A DNA stretch of 64,000 nt from Poronia punctata (Eukaryota > Ascomycota > Sordariomycetes > Xylariales > Xylariaceae). The notes under the pieces were generated by a model. It was not told the origin of the DNA. It worked only from the letters and a program-made list of their open reading frames with translations, and made no database searches. How positions within the stretch are numbered: position 1 is the first letter of the stretch; every line of letters begins with the position of its first letter. This document shows positions 21,777-35,545 of the stretch, one piece after another. The translations under genes were made by a program, and so were the position numbers. The stretch covers positions 124,001-188,000 of the forward strand of contig MU401497.1 of NCBI GenBank assembly GCA_022579005.1, in the 5' to 3' direction.

Positions 21777-24075
21777 CTAGAACCGTAAATCCCAACCGAT
21801 TTGGGGGCCCAACTTGGGTAGCTCATCAGCTACGCTCTGTACGTCCTTGTCACCACGACCACTGAGGCAGATGACAACATCTTCGTCCGGCTTCATCGTC
21901 TTGGCAAGCTCGAGGGCGCCATAGATGCCGTGTGCCGACTCGAGAGCAGGGATAATACCCTCAAGCTGACTCATCAGTCGGAAGCCCTGGAAGGCCTGGG
22001 CATCTGTGGCCGCGATAAACTTGGCCCGTTCAGTGTCCTTCCAAGAGGAGAGCTCGGGCCCTACACCGGGATAGTCGAGACCCGCGGATATCGAGTGCGT
22101 ATCGGTAATCTGGCCGTGTTCGTTCTGGAGCACGTAAGTCCGGACACCGTGTAAAACACCCTTGGACCCGGCCGTCAGGGTGGCCGAGTGGCGTAGGGTA
22201 TCGACACCATCACCACCAGCCTCCACACCGAGCAACTTCACGCTGGGGTCGTTGGAGAATGGGTAGAACATGCCGACGGCGTTGCTGCCGCCGCCAACAC
22301 AGGCGACGACGGCATCGGGAAGCTTTCCGCGCTTCTCTAGCATCTGCTGTTTCGTCTCGTTTCCGATGACGGATTGGAACGTTCTGACTATCGTGGGGAA
22401 GGGGTGAGGCCCGATGGCGGAGCCGATAATGTAATGAGTGTCCTCGAGGCGCACAACCCAAGATCGCAAAGCCTCGTTGACGGCATCGCGTAGCGTCTTG
22501 CTACCGCACTCGACAGCAATCACCTTGGCACCGAGAAGTCGCATACGGAATACGTTGAGGGCTTGTCGTCGTACGTCCTCCTATTCAGATTGTCGGCCTT
22601 CCAAATCTCCTACGAGAAATGATATTATAGCAAGGGAAAAGGGCAGAACTTACAGCACCCATGAAAACGGTACATTCCATGTTGAACTTGGCACAGACAG
22701 TCGCCGTAGCCACGCCATGTTGCCCGGCGCCCGTCTCGGCAATGATCTTTGTCTTTCCTAGCCTTCTCGCCAGGAGAATCTGGCCAAGCGCGTTGTTGAT
22801 CTTGTGCGAGCCCGTGTGGTTTAGATCTTCTCTCTTCAACCAGATCTTGGCACCGCCGGCATACTCCGTCAGTCTCTCGGCCAATTGGAGATGGCCGGGG
22901 CGTCCTATCCAGGGGTAGTAAGATCTGTACTCTTCCCAGAAGTCGGGGTCGTCTTTGATCTGATTGAAACCCTCTTCAAGTTCCGACAGGCAATCCATGA
23001 GGGACTCGGGCACATATTGACCACCGAATTCACCGAACCGCTCTGGTATCTTCCCGTGGAGGGCAGCGAGTTGTGCTACTAGGGCAGCATCAGCCTCCTC
23101 GGTGATGACACCGTTGACTGTGACATCGTCGCCGCTGGGTTCCCTGGCCGCACCCACGGCTTCCATAACACCGACCTCCCGGGTGGTCTCTGGCCCGGTT
23201 GTCCGTCCTGTGACGTAGGCGCAGTAGTCCTGGACGGCTTGCGCATGCTTCCCCTCTTCGGCGTTCTGTAGCGTGGTGACGATCTGGGAACCGATGACGA
23301 CACCGTCGGCTATCGTGGCCACGGACTGGAAGTGTTCGCGCGTGGAGACACCGAAGCCGACGGCGGCCGGCTTATCGCCGCTGTATTTCTTGACGCGCTC
23401 GAGGAGGGCCGGGAGGTTCGCATTCAGCGTGCCCAAGGCGCCAGTGACACCCATGCGTGAAACGACGTAGATGAAGGAGTCGGCCAGGGCACAGAGGAGT
23501 TTCATGCGGGCATCTGATGTGGCTGGAGCGATAAGAGGAACGTAGGATAGACCACCGCGGCTGCAGAACTTGCGGAACGAGACGGCCTCTTCAGGGGGGA
23601 GATCGCAAACGATGAAGCCGTTGATGCCGGCCGCCTTGCAGTCGTGCAGCAGGGACTCCTCGCCGTAGCTGAGCAGGGGGTTGTAGTAGCCCATAAGCAG
23701 GACGGGAACGGTCAGGCCCTGATGGCGCGATGCCTGGACCATCTGTAGCGTGGACTTGATGGTGACGCCGTGGGCAAGGGCGACTGTGTTGGCTGTCTGG
23801 ATAGTGGGACCATCCGCGATGGGATCTGTGAAGGGAATACCCAATTCTATCACATCAGCTCCTCCCTTCTGCATGCCCAGTAGGATCTCGGGCATAAGCT
23901 CTGGCTGAGGGAAACCGGCTGTGACGTAGGTCACCAAGGCAGCCTGTATTCGTAAAGGACCAGTTAGTGAACCATTGCTTCGACTTCTTCGGCGAGGGTC
24001 TTCTCTTCTCGATTGGCTCTTTCTTACCCGGTTCTCTGCCTTGCAGCGCCGGAAAGTCTGTCTTAGACCATCCAT
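21777..24075 (-). CDS. trp-3: tryptophan synthase, bifunctional alpha/beta
   Basis: Catalyses the last two steps of tryptophan synthesis: indole-3-glycerol phosphate to indole (alpha), then indole plus serine to tryptophan (beta, PLP). Three exons, all phase 0: 24075-24028, 23943-22654, 22580-21777; 713 residues, the normal fused fungal length (Neurospora trp-3, yeast TRP5). Alpha-domain marks include [14 protein letters not shown] and MGYYNPLL. Beta-domain marks include [22 protein letters not shown], whose Lys binds PLP, and [10 protein letters not shown]. Splicing gives [15 protein letters not shown] and [15 protein letters not shown], both as expected for the family. An in-frame ATG at 24129 exists, but the ATG at 24075 fits the family N-terminus better. 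Confidence 0.97.
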
Positions 24076-25367
24076 AGTTGCGGTAATCTGCGGTTGTCCT
24101 CGTAGGTTCGTAAGTTGGTAGGGATCCAACTAAGTCGACTTGCTAGATAAATCGACAAAAACGAATGATTAAACCGAGTCAGTCGTGAGTTTTGGACAAC
24201 ACAGAGAGGACCTCGAAGCCTCTATAAACAGTAAATAAATACTGGCTGTCTGTCTTGTAGGATATTTCGTTGGTGAGTCACAGGCTGACAGGAATGAGGT
24301 ATCAAAAGATAAGGTAGTGATATATTTCTTTGGTGATTTATTTCGTACAATCCTGACTCCCTTGGATGCAAGTACCTATTACCCTTGAGAGATGCAAAGC
24401 CAGCGACTATCGGAGTTGGAGGGGTGTAATGGAGGGACCCCTTGCAAAATGCACTAAATGGAGGGGCACTTTCTGCTTTTTTTTTTCGATATTTCTAACC
24501 TACTGGATATTGCCACGAACCCCACAAAGTTCAATTGATGTACATAGCCCGTGTCGTCGATTGGAGTACCTGATACTTTACGCATCCTCTTCCTTGAGCG
24601 TGTTTCTCCATGCCTCTGTCGTATATAGTACATTGATAATGACACATGTCTTATTATCTGTTTGCGGGATGTCGGTACCTTACATACGTCGTTTCTCCTG
24701 TTCTCAAGCTTCAATGGATCACTTGAAGCTTGTGTGGTGAAGTAATGTAAGTCGTCTAAAGTACATCCATAACTGTGCCCCCAAGTACACAACATCATGT
24801 AAATGAGCTGATAGTAAATCACATTCCGGTCTTACAGTACATATCAGAACCTGTGGATAGAAACCGCCAAAACGCCCCCGAGCTGTAATGTCTTGTAGAT
24901 GTCTCTGATATTTGTTACGCCCCCGATTCCCAACCGGTGAGATATCATCCCAGGTGGCCAGAAAGCCAGAAGAATAACGGAGGTAAAATCAATACTTGCC
25001 CGGTTAGGAAATCAGCTAGGATGTGTAGAAAGAGCCGGACCCTCGTTTTGGCTTTCGGCTTTGACCGGTTTGCTTTCTCTCTAATAATGCCGAGAGATAT
25101 TATGCATTTACCGAGCAATATGTGATTAAAACAACTTGTGACGATTGCCACTTACACTTTACTCGATCTTTGTCGTCGCCTCTCTTATCATTACCTTTAA
25201 ACCAACTAAACCTACCGACCTACCTACACGTACACTAGTCGAAAACAGCACTAAAATCGAATCGCAAACGTATAAACTCCCAGAGTACAGCCCGCCACGA
25301 GTATCGGGAATCAATCAATTCCATCCATCCATCCAACCAACCACATCCTCAACCCACGACAGTAACC
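24076..25367. other. divergent promoter region, no gene recognised
   Basis: About 1.3 kb between the divergent tryptophan synthase and SDH assembly factor genes. Small frames at 24366-24740 (plus) and 24454-24822 (minus) overlap each other and lack family features. Confidence 0.5.
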
Positions 25368-25853
25368 ATGTCGGCCCGCCTAACGCGCCTCACACGGCCC
25401 CTCACACAAATCCGCCCATCACCACAACCACACTCACGCGCCTTCATCCAAACCACTAAAATCCGCTGCTCCTCCTCCTCCTCATCATCAAACCTCCCCC
25501 CCTTCGGAACAGCCCCCGCACCACCCCGTCTCCCCGCAGACCAACAAGCCGAATTCGAGCGGTTACAGCGGATAGCAAACACACAAGAAGGATTCAACGC
25601 CACCTCTTCGCCTGATTTCTCCGATATCAAAATCGCAGAGAATACAACCAAAACAAAAGAGGATGGCAAGGGGGAAGGGGAAGGGGATGGGGGGGAGGGG
25701 TTCGTGTCTAACCCGTTGCGAAAGGGTGCGCCGCCAGAGTTTGAGGGAGAGGTTAATCCGCGAACGGGAGAGGTCGGCGGGCCGAAGAACGAGCCGTTGA
25801 GATGGGGTGCCAAGGGGGATTATAGTTTTAATGGGAGGGTTACTGATTTTTAA
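25368..25853 (+). CDS. SDH8: succinate dehydrogenase assembly factor 4 (SDHAF4/Sdh8, DUF1674)
   Basis: Single-exon gene of 161 residues. A basic mitochondrial targeting region (about 1-35) is followed by a Ser/Pro-rich linker. The C-terminal DUF1674 signature reads EGEVNPRTGEVGGPKNEPLR, then W and an ending DYSFNGRVTDF. Sdh8/SDHAF4 binds flavinylated Sdh1 in the mitochondrial matrix, limits its autooxidation and passes it on for complex II assembly. The linker carries a Gly/Glu repeat encoded by a GGGGAA-like purine run (about 25666-25700), which varies in length in such proteins. The start is the first ATG, in an ACCATG context. Confidence 0.93.
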   Translation: MSARLTRLTRPLTQIRPSPQPHSRAFIQTTKIRCSSSSSSSNLPPFGTAPAPPRLPADQQAEFERLQRIANTQEGFNATSSPDFSDIKIAENTTKTKEDGKGEGEGDGGEGFVSNPLRKGAPPEFEGEVNPRTGEVGGPKNEPLRWGAKGDYSFNGRVTDF

Positions 25854-26691
25854 AAACAAAAACAAAAAAAAAACAAAAACAAGGCAAAAAGGAAAAGGGG
25901 AAAGGGAGAGAAGGGGAATAAATAAATACCTATATGACAGATGATGGGACGGGTTTTTATACGGAACATCGTGTGTCGAACCGAGTTGTCCAGCCCTGGA
26001 TTTCTGCTAACTAAGCCCGGCAAGGACAGACAACGCTGACGAAACTGCGAAAATGTTCTCGTTCGAATACATACCTAGGTACCTACCTACCTACCTTTCT
26101 ACTCATCCCAGTTGGCTCAATTACATAATGGAGGGGATGGGGTAGAGAAGAGAAGAGAGAGATCACGATGACAAGAGACCTGGGTCTTCCACTCTTGTTA
26201 GACTCGGCTTTCAGTTGACTCGACCATCCATGTATGTCCACATGTTTTCAACAAAGTGACCTCGTATCCATTCTATCTATGGTCGGTATAGCCTCAGATG
26301 GAAAAACAGATGTCAAACGAATAGAAAGACTTTATACATAATGATACATCTTCCATAGGTATAGAGGCACTACTATGAAGAGGAATATCAAACAAAAGTT
26401 GCGTTTGGAATTCCACGCTATGCTCCCATAAAAGTAAAAAAAAAAAAACTACCCTGGTATCATGCGAAGATAAAGCATAAAAGCGATCGGGAAGTACGCG
26501 TACAGTACCAGCCGTGTTGCTTTGGAGCAACCGGCAGGAACGAAACCGTCTTGTCTATCCGGGTCTGTTTGACCGCCCTACCTCCCATACTAGTCCCTCG
26601 TACACGTCCATTGAAAATAAAATAAAACACACACACACACACACACACAAAATATCCTCCTGTCCCTTCATGCCTTCCCCAGTCCAGTCGA
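25854..26691. other. intergenic between convergent genes, with AC microsatellite
   Basis: 3' regions of the SDH assembly factor and Rxt3 genes. An (AC)n run of about 11 copies lies at 26627-26648, A-rich tracts near 25855-25882 and 26437-26449, and CCTACCTA tracts near 26080-26094. No gene is supported. Confidence 0.6.
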
Positions 26692-29600
26692 TCAACGGGA
26701 CGGTGTCCTCTCCTTTCCGGTTACCTCACCTCCTTCTCTCTCGGCTTGGCCTCCCGTTGTTATCGTGCCCTGCTTGCTCTCGCTACCTTGTTTATTGCTG
26801 GGCTTTTCTTCAATATCAGGTGAAGCTTTGCCGTCCGCTGGCGAGGCCCGAGCTGAGAGAGAGGTAATCCTGGCGCCTGCCGGGTGGTTCTCTTTGTCCC
26901 CTTCTCCGTTGGGTTGCTTCACTTCTCTGTTTCTATCCTTTGGCGCCTCCTTACTTGGTACCTCTTTTTCCCCAAGCTCCACCACCTGGCTGCGGTTAAC
27001 TTCGCTCATAGCCTTGCGGATCCGCTCGCGATGGGCTTTCCCCCGAAGCCTACTTTGTGGGGCAGCCCCATCTACCCAACGGACGCTTTGGATCATGAAA
27101 CTAAGTCCGTCATGAATCGATTTGCGCCCGTTGTAGATCCCTCCAAACTCTCGGCTCTGTATTCCGTACCGCGTCGTGCTGGCGTACTTCTCCAGCGGCG
27201 GCAGGATCAGCAGCGTCACATGAAGATCTCGATCTGCAGGCACGTGAATCGGGCCCGAGGCCGGAAGTGACTCGAGAACGTCGAGATGTTGCTCCGCCGG
27301 CAAAATGCGCTGCTTCGACTTGGACATCGGTTTCTGGAGGTCAAGCAGGTCCACATCCACGTCACCAGACCATTCCCCGCGGATCCAACCAGCGTGGATG
27401 CATGCCGCTACCACGTCGGAGTCGTCGCTGTAGACATCGGTGCCCCAGACGGCTCGACGCGTCGTTATCTCCTCTCGGGCAGATGGCGTCAAGTGGACCC
27501 GCGGCACCTTGACGGTGAGCGACGAGTTCTCGTTATCTTTGATCATGTCCATGGGCAGAGGCCGTGGCGTGGTCGAGTATCCAAACTTGGAATGCGTCGA
27601 GTCCAGCTTGGCCGGCTTCAGCACGACGCTATAGACGACGTCGCCCAGGTGCTTGCGCGGACGGTCCGCCACACTGTCGAGCACCGACTGTGACGATATC
27701 TTCTGTTTTGGCTTCGGCACAATGGTAGATCCCGGCGGGGGTGGCTTCGCAGCCGCGTTCGGGTGCGACCTGGGAACCTGGTGGTGGTGGGTGAAGGCAT
27801 AGTCCTTGCTAGCCGGAGACGGGATGGGCGTCGTCGATTTGAGACCCTTCAGGGAGCCAATTAACCCTTGCAAAGGTGAAGCCGTCCTCTCGGGCGCATG
27901 GTGATGTGGATGGTGGTGGTGGTGACTTTGCAGCAACTGGATTAGCACTTTGTTGGGGAAGTAGATTTTCTCTCTAGGGTCAAGGAACATACTGGTGGTG
28001 GTGATGGTGAGCGTGTGTCTTGGCGCGTTTCCGGCCAACCGGAGTGGCGCGACCGGTGCTATCGTCGTCGCCTTTCGAGTCGTCTTCCTTGGCCTTTCTA
28101 CGCTTCCTCTGTTGTTTGGCTGGAGCCTCGACAGACGGCGCTGGATGGAGTGGCTCAGCTTCGTCGCCCCCGCGGCGAATATTAGGGTTGGAATAGGGGA
28201 CGGCCGGGCCCGACGGTCCGGGGCTAGAGACACCAATGCCGCGTACACCGCTTCCGATGCCGGAGAACATACGGCCAAATTCGCTCTTGATCCCCGGCTC
28301 CGTCCCCGGTCCCTGCATCACGTGCGGTGGGCCCTGAACCGTCTGTGGCAATGGCGACAGCCTCCCTTTGCGGTTCATATCTGGCACACCCAATAGTCCT
28401 CTCTGCGGGCCTAGGTGGGTCGGTCCATCTTCTACGGGCCGAGGTCGACTAGGTTCAAAGGTAGCACCGCCGGGGCCACCACTGTACGCGACTGATGGGG
28501 GAGGCGGGCCCTCCTCAGCTGGCCGCCCTCCTGGCGGAAGGCCCCGTTGTGGCAGTTGTTGTTGCGGCTGCGGGGGTGGTGGCTGCTGTTGCTGCTGCTG
28601 CTGCTGGTGGGGAGGCGGCTGTGGGTGATGCGGAGCATGGGCTGGCGCAAAGCGTAGCCTATCGGGCGAATCGTATGGATGAGGTTGCTGGGGACCGGGT
28701 TGGTTCGTGGGAGCAGCATGATGCGGCGGTTGGCTGGTCGGTGGGAATCGTTCTGCTGGCGGGTGTGCGTAGGCGGGATGACTGCCATACGGATGTCCCG
28801 TCGTGGCAGGGAACTCGCCCGGGCGGTGCCCAGGAAAAGGGTGGCCGTACCCTTCTCGCGGAGGTTGATCGTACCCAGGTCGTTGTTGCCAGGCGGGTGG
28901 GTCGCGAGAATCAGGTCGGCCGTAGTGTGGCGCTAGAGTTTGCCGCGAGGTAGGGTGCGGTCCGGGCTCGCCCGGATGCTGTCCAGGAGGCCGTGAAGGG
29001 TCTGACGATGTGCGTTCCCGTTGTACTCTCTGCATCTCCATCTCTCGCTCTCGATCCCTTTCTCTTTCCCGCTCGCGCTCTCTTTCAAACCGTTCCCGTT
29101 CCATGATGAAAGCCCGTTGCTCCTCGCCCTGCAGACGGTCTCTTTCTCTTCTTTCTCGTTCGCGGAATTCCGTCTCTCGCGCTTCCCTGAAATCTCGGTC
29201 CGCGGCTAACCGCTGCTGTTCCTCATATGAAATAGGCCGTGGCGGTCCCCTCTCATGATTGAATTCAGCCGGCGGGTGCCCTTCTTCGCGACGCACGTAA
29301 GTGGGATCGCCGCCATGTCCGGGTGGCGGACCGCGCCCCATATCGACAGATCTCGGGGCCATGCCATGGTACGATCGGGGCTGGCTACTAGGCCGGGGCG
29401 GGACACTCGCAGTGCCTCCACGGGGAAGAGGCTCCCTCCTGTTCTCTTCGGTAGCGGGCCCCATCGGTGGGTGTCTCTGTTGGTATGCTTGAGGCGTGCC
29501 ATACCGCGACGCTTCCGGAGTGCCGTAAACAGCCTGAGGCGGAGATCCAGCAGTGCTGCCCCTATGATCCCGCGCTTCAAACGGTGGTCGGCCCGACTCG

Positions 29601-30358
29601 GGGGTTTGTGGTCGACGGTGGTGGTATGGGCTGTATTCGCCCGCATTCTGCATCCGTGGAGACGCGTGAACAGAGCCAGCATATGAGGGCGGACCTGTGA
29701 CAGCGGGATTATTGGCCGAGGGCGGGTGGTATGGCGCCGGATGACCAGGCGTAGCTTCGCGGTGCGCGAGTGAAGGACCACCTAACATGGAAGAGATCGA
29801 CATGCTCCCGGCATTGGGCACCCTCGGTAAAGAGTTCAACGCCGGCAGCTCCCTCCCGGAGGGGAATGAGTTAGGGGGCCCCAGATTCACCGGCGGAGCG
29901 CGAGGGGCGGGAGGGCCACCATATCCCCCTATCTGGTGTGGCGGCGGCGCTTGGTGTTGGGCGGCGTGAGAACCATGTTGAGGGTGTTGCGGCGGCGAGG
30001 GTGGCGGCATAGCACGATGAATGGGTGCATTGTTGGCGGACGACGAGCTCGGGTGACGGGAGTGGGTCTGGGCAGGATGCGAATTGGGCTCGGAAGAATA
30101 CGGTGGCGGCGCCCTAGGCTGCGAATGGGAATGATAGAAGGCGTTTGTCTCGGAGGGCCGTCGTGAGTTATGCTCGGCGTAGACAGCGCCAGGGCTCGTC
30201 GAAGGACCGGCGGTCGGCGCGGCGATGGGACGAGGAGGATACGACGACGAGGTTGGAGCTGGCCCTGAAGCGGGCGGAAAGGGCGACCGTGAATACGATG
30301 GTGAGGCCGCGTTATTTCGAGAATAGGGCGGTTGTGAATGAGGCTGTCTCGAGTCCAT
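26692..30358 (-). CDS. RXT3: Rxt3, subunit of the Rpd3L histone deacetylase complex
   Basis: Two large exons, 30358-27993 and 27925-26692, joined by a 67-nt intron (GTATGT donor, CTAAT branch, AAAG acceptor), giving 1199 residues. The join falls inside a His run, so the exact acceptor is a choice between near sites. The first 700 residues are low complexity: Pro, His, Gln, Ser, with a charged Arg/Glu helix near 400-450. The conserved Rxt3 domain is in exon 2, with KHLGDVVYS and the strongest family mark, GTDVYSDDSDVVAACIHAGW. Rxt3 belongs to the large Rpd3/Sin3 deacetylase complex, a nuclear transcription repressor. A pyrimidine-rich leader of roughly 0.9 kb precedes the ATG. Antisense frames over this gene reflect its G+C-rich codons and are not genes. 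Confidence 0.9.
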
Positions 30359-33300
30359 GGTGTCGGTTCTGCTCTGCTGTCCTGCTGCTCTGCTGCTCTG
30401 CTGCTCTGACTAGGTAGACAGATGTCGGCCCGATCTCTCCTAAACTCTTCCCTTCTTCCTTCAAACTCTGTTGCGGAGATAGGGAGACGAACAGCGTCGG
30501 TAATACGTAGTGCCGTGTTGACGATATGATCGCAACAAGAACGAGTCGCTACTGTAACTATGCAGGGGGCATCGCATATCGAACGGGACCTCGGCGGGTG
30601 GGCGTCTTGGAAGCAGCAAGGAGCTGGTGCGAACTAGCTCTCGGACGGCCAGAGCAAATGACGCGGTAGGTAGTAAGGTACGGTATCAACGGCTTCGTCT
30701 TTCGGAAAGAAATCTGTTCACTCGAAAGTCGGGGTCGATGTAACTGGCACAGCGATTCATACGGTCAAGATACGCTCACTCTATTGCATACCTCAGCAGA
30801 CGGAAACAGCGCAAACAACGACGACGCAATGATAACAGGTTTTACGTGTAGGTGTCGGGATATACGATAGAGGAACGGTAAAAAGATGGGCTTTGACTGG
30901 GCCGGGTGGACACGGACTAGCACCAGGTAGGTTTACAAAAGGTGGGCCTAGTGCTTGTGGGCGTTTGTGGGCGGTTTGTGGATGCTGTGGATCGATAGTG
31001 ATGTATGATGGAAGGGGGTGTGAGATGGATGGGGACAGGCACACAGCGTGACAGGCACGACAGGATGGACGGATTCACGATGATTTTCGGGTTGTGCTCG
31101 GAGACAACAGCGCAGCAAGTACAGCAGCAGGATGCGGAGGAGCGACATAGACTGACTACTTCTTACCTACCTCCTACCTCCCTTACCTACCAGAGCAGAG
31201 GTTTCACAGCATTTGCAACCCTCTCTCCGTGAGTCCGTGTGCCCGTCACGCATGTCTTACCTACTTTTCTGACCCTTGTCGAGAGATCCCTGTCAGTTCC
31301 TGCCTATCCTTGAGCGGGCCTTGTTGCTTCTTCCTGGTCAAGATGAGGAGTTGATTTTTTACCTTGGGAAATCAGGCGCGCTAGTACCAAAAGGGGGGCA
31401 AATTAGAGCTAGGTTCCCTGTATAAATACTTCAACCATGTACAAAGTAGGTTAGTAGCATGCACACAAGCATCAACCACTTTCAGGGTATCTTTAGGCTA
31501 CTCGTACATGTACCGCTCTGGATTATCTGCTATTTTTGACCGTGATGGGCGATAGTAGGTAAGATTGAATACGTGTATGGTTATGCAACTCGGCATAATA
31601 TAGCGGTAAAGTCCAAAAGGACGCCTACATATCTACCTACATGTCTACTCATACTACCCTATGGTGATAACACTTCTAGGTAACTGAATACAACTTATCA
31701 TAGTTGCATTGCTGTTCTTGTGTTGATTGGGTCACATTGGGGGTGGCAGGATGGGGAAGGGGGGGGGGGGGGCTGGGAAGTAACAGTTAAACAGGGGTCT
31801 TCTTCTTCCCTTTTTGCGGCCTCTCAGGATTTCTTTTTTTGTTCCTTGCTGATTACTGCAATCGGCAGTCTTGACCATTTTTAGCACGACATCTGACATC
31901 TCATCCTCTGTATCATTGGAAATAGGTATTACGATACTGAGAAAAAACGTGGTAAAAAGTGAAGAAAACAAAGGTGTAAGTCTCAAACCAAAGAGATCTG
32001 ACATAATGTACCTGGGAACAGAAACGTCACCGACATTTCCACCTTTTTTTTTTTTAGTAAATTTTTTTTTTGGTACTCGCTGTAACCCGCATCATCCCCC
32101 GTCTTGGATTGCATTGAACAGATATAGATTGGATATAAATTAAAACTGACATGCTAGGTACCTTGGGCATCTTGGGGTCCGTGTTGTACATGTATCAAAT
32201 AGTACATGTTGTCTACCTACGAGTATTCCACGCCGGAGCATCGAGCTCTGTGGTAGGTACCAGCCATGCAAAAATAGGCGAGACAGCTAATGTGCAAATA
32301 TCTACATCCAGTGATTTATGTGTATAAATGTAAGCTGGCTGTATATAAAGTTTTTGTCGAACTTAGTAGAGTTGCCAGATTGTAATTACTAATTACACAT
32401 TTGTCTTTGAATCATCTAGCTCTCCATTGGTCAGATGAAGCAGAACAAGGTTTCAAAGCTCCATGAGATTTTACATCCTTAGCCCGAGATTGAAAAGAAG
32501 CGTCGGGAGCGCTGCCGAAACAACTTAAGGCAGCAAAGCGTTTCTGCATTTCTCAGCTACGTACATAGACGAGGTCCTACATATGTGCGTGGTGGTGCAG
32601 TCTCACGTTTCCTACCATACCTACCCTAAATATACATAACCTAGTACGAGTAGGTTAGGTTCTATCCCACCGTACCACTGATTCAGTCGTCACTCAGATC
32701 CATACTCATAGGTACATTATTACTATGAGACCCGAGGCCTGTTATAGCAGTAAGATGTTTCAGAATGTATCCGCCGAGCCCGTCTACGACTAGCCATCAC
32801 GGTGCCATACCATGTTGACTGACATATAAATCATCGAGAGGGCGCCATATGCAGGTACTATCGGGATGGTTCAGTACCTAGTCGTAAGTTACCTAAGTGG
32901 TAGGTTACATAGCATTACAGAAAGAAGGAAAAACCGAAAAAGCTCAAAAGTCAAAGGCCGAAAAGCAAAAGATTCAAAAGTGCTGCTAATTATATGAGAC
33001 CTCTATCGGCGGTGTACAGGACATATATGTACATTTCCGCTACAGAGTAGGTAGTATTCCCGAGTTTGCATGGATCCCGCAGCCCTCGTCGGATATGAAT
33101 GTGGCCGACACCCTTCGAGGGTCAAGGATATATTTTCCCATCTTGTTGTTTCCCAGTGGCCTTGATCTTCCTTTTGCCTGCCTTGGAGGTACTTCTCAAT
33201 AAACAACTTCAAGTGATGAGAATTTGTCCATGATATATTACCCCTCACGATCTCGGTAGATAACCTGCATGAGCGGCACGAAAGGGTGCGAGAGGGGTCA

Positions 33301-35545
33301 ACAGTCAAGCAGACGGGGGCACGCCAAGTGTTGCAAGGAGGTACTTAGTTAGGGTAGGTACTAGGTAGGTACTAGGTAGGTACGCTAGCGACGAGCGTGG
33401 AGGGGGGAAAGACAGCATGACCCCGAAGGTAACGATGATATCTACCCCAAGGCAACGCCGAAATAAAATAAAAGTCTACGTGTCAATCTTTCTAGCCTAG
33501 CAAGGACACAGTTGGGGTCAGGGTGGAACTGCAACTGGAAACTAGAACTAGGACTGTGACAGGAACGGACGAGAAAAAGGTACATGTCCATCTACACGTC
33601 CCGTGTGGGACCGTACATGCATCTGCATGTGTAACCCACGCCGTGTCTAGATCGAGTTATGTTGCATTGCCGCCGTCATGTGCTTTGATGAATCACCTAT
33701 AGCATAATATGGGCAAGCCAACAAACAAACGGCACCCTCCAATAGTAGGCATCAGTTCGAGCCGATAAGGGTAATACTATCCGTTATATATATATATTTA
33801 TAGGTTAGTCTCGAGTAAATGGGACTTGCGTGTCTTCCTTGTACTCGCATCGAAGCAACAGTTACAAATGCTTTTCGTCCCTCGACTCGATAGATAATGC
33901 TCAGAACCTAGGATGGGCCCCATTTGATCGTCTCCCGGGTAAGTGTGCCTAACCCGGGGAGAGAGAGGGTGTGGGGGTGCAAGTCGACACGATTATAATA
34001 TTAAATACCCACAGGTCATGTTCGTATTTATCTACCTAACCACATACTTGCGTATCTATCCAAGTATATCAATGATCCTATATAGAACGTATCCAAGTAG
34101 GTGATTACCTATAATCCGTCTACATATGATACAATACCGGCATGCAGATTATCGCTGCTTGTTCCTTACAAAGTGCAGGCGCCATTGCTTTCTTCCCATA
34201 ACACGTATGCTACCGTAATACTGACATGACGTGTAGTAAGCTCTTGTCGGAACGGCAGCACCGACGCCATACATACACACACATGGGTGACCCTAGTCAG
34301 AGAAGCACTATATTCCGTATATGAACCAGGACGGGGAAGACAGGGTTCATATCTCTTCCTCTGCTTCCATTACTACGTAGGTAGGTTATACGTGCTTGCT
34401 TTATCAAAGAGGTTGTACATGATGATGATCCTGATTCAAAATTTTATAAGATGATGCGCAATATACCCATCACCCTTCCTCTCCCCGACTACCATTTCTT
34501 TACAAAGGACAAGGTCCTTGTTATATCTTAGTATTATTAAAGCCTCCCTATACCCCGCCCTCCTCCACGGGATGTCTAGCGAGTGGCGTGTTCTATTGCA
34601 AGAGCAAACGCCAGCACATCCCATCCATGACTGACAGTTGGGGCATCGGTATCTTTAAAAATCATGATATCTCCAAGGTACCGGTATGGGGTATAATAAG
34701 AGCCGTATAGTCATAGCTTCCTCTTCTTACCCCGCCATCTATATAGCATGTAGAGATACGCTTTGTTCAGAAGAGAGAGGTAATTGGAACAATACGTAAA
34801 TCTTCACCAACATACGGATACCGGCGCAGTATGGTCTATTCTATTACTGGAATCGGAAAGGGTTGCGTAGGGTATCTATAATGATTCCCGGCACTTCAAC
34901 CCCATAACGATATTGACGTCCAAGTCGAAGGAGTTTGCGAGACATGTATGCGGACACGTGCAGGTGGCTGAACTCTGAACTAGGTAGACATAACTGAAAT
35001 TGATGGGGAGAGGGAAGTTGCCCATCTTTTATGAGTCTGTTTATAAATAAAGATACAATATGCTAATTTAACTTATGTTAAAAATGATAAAGACAGTTGT
35101 TGAAAACGTAGGTTAAACACTTGAGAGAGTTTGCGCTTCTTGAATGATGAAGGAAATTGGACAGGGAAACACCGTCCCATAATATTTTAGGACACTGTGA
35201 TTGGCAGTTGTCCATTTTGGCACCTGGGGTGAAATTGAAAAGAAAGGAGGAAAAATTAGCAAATAACGTCACTACTCGTACATACTCAAGTCGTAAGCAG
35301 GTTATCAATCTAATCTAGCTGCATACAAGACCTTTCTAATAAGAGGACAATACTAGGTACACTCCAAGGTGCTATCTAGGTACCTTTTAGTGAGGCAAAG
35401 TACCGTAATGCCCACGACAGCATGGTTCAATACTCGTAGACGAATCACCGCGCTATACAGATACAGAAAAACCCTGTTAAGCAAGGTGGTAATCACATGT
35501 CTCTGCATATCATTTCTCGCTCGTTTCCTCTTCGACTTTGAGATT
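30359..35545. other. large gene-poor region
   Basis: About 5.2 kb with no gene I can support. The first kb is probably the promoter and leader of the Rxt3 gene. Many TAGGTAGG-type tracts occur, including a tandem TAGGTAC repeat at 33352-33384, T runs near 32045-32070 and a G run near 31760-31771. The minus-strand frame 33003-33308 shows no family features. A long non-coding RNA cannot be judged by eye. Confidence 0.5.
33346..33384. repeat. TAGGTACTAGGTAGG tandem tract
   Basis: Near-perfect 12-bp unit (TAGGTAGGTACT) repeated about three times. It is the densest example of the TAGGTAGG motif that recurs across the window's intergenic DNA. Confidence 0.8.

Noticed and set aside
33003..33308. 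101-residue minus-strand frame in the large gap
   Set aside because: No domain, no start context, no neighbouring exons; consistent with chance.
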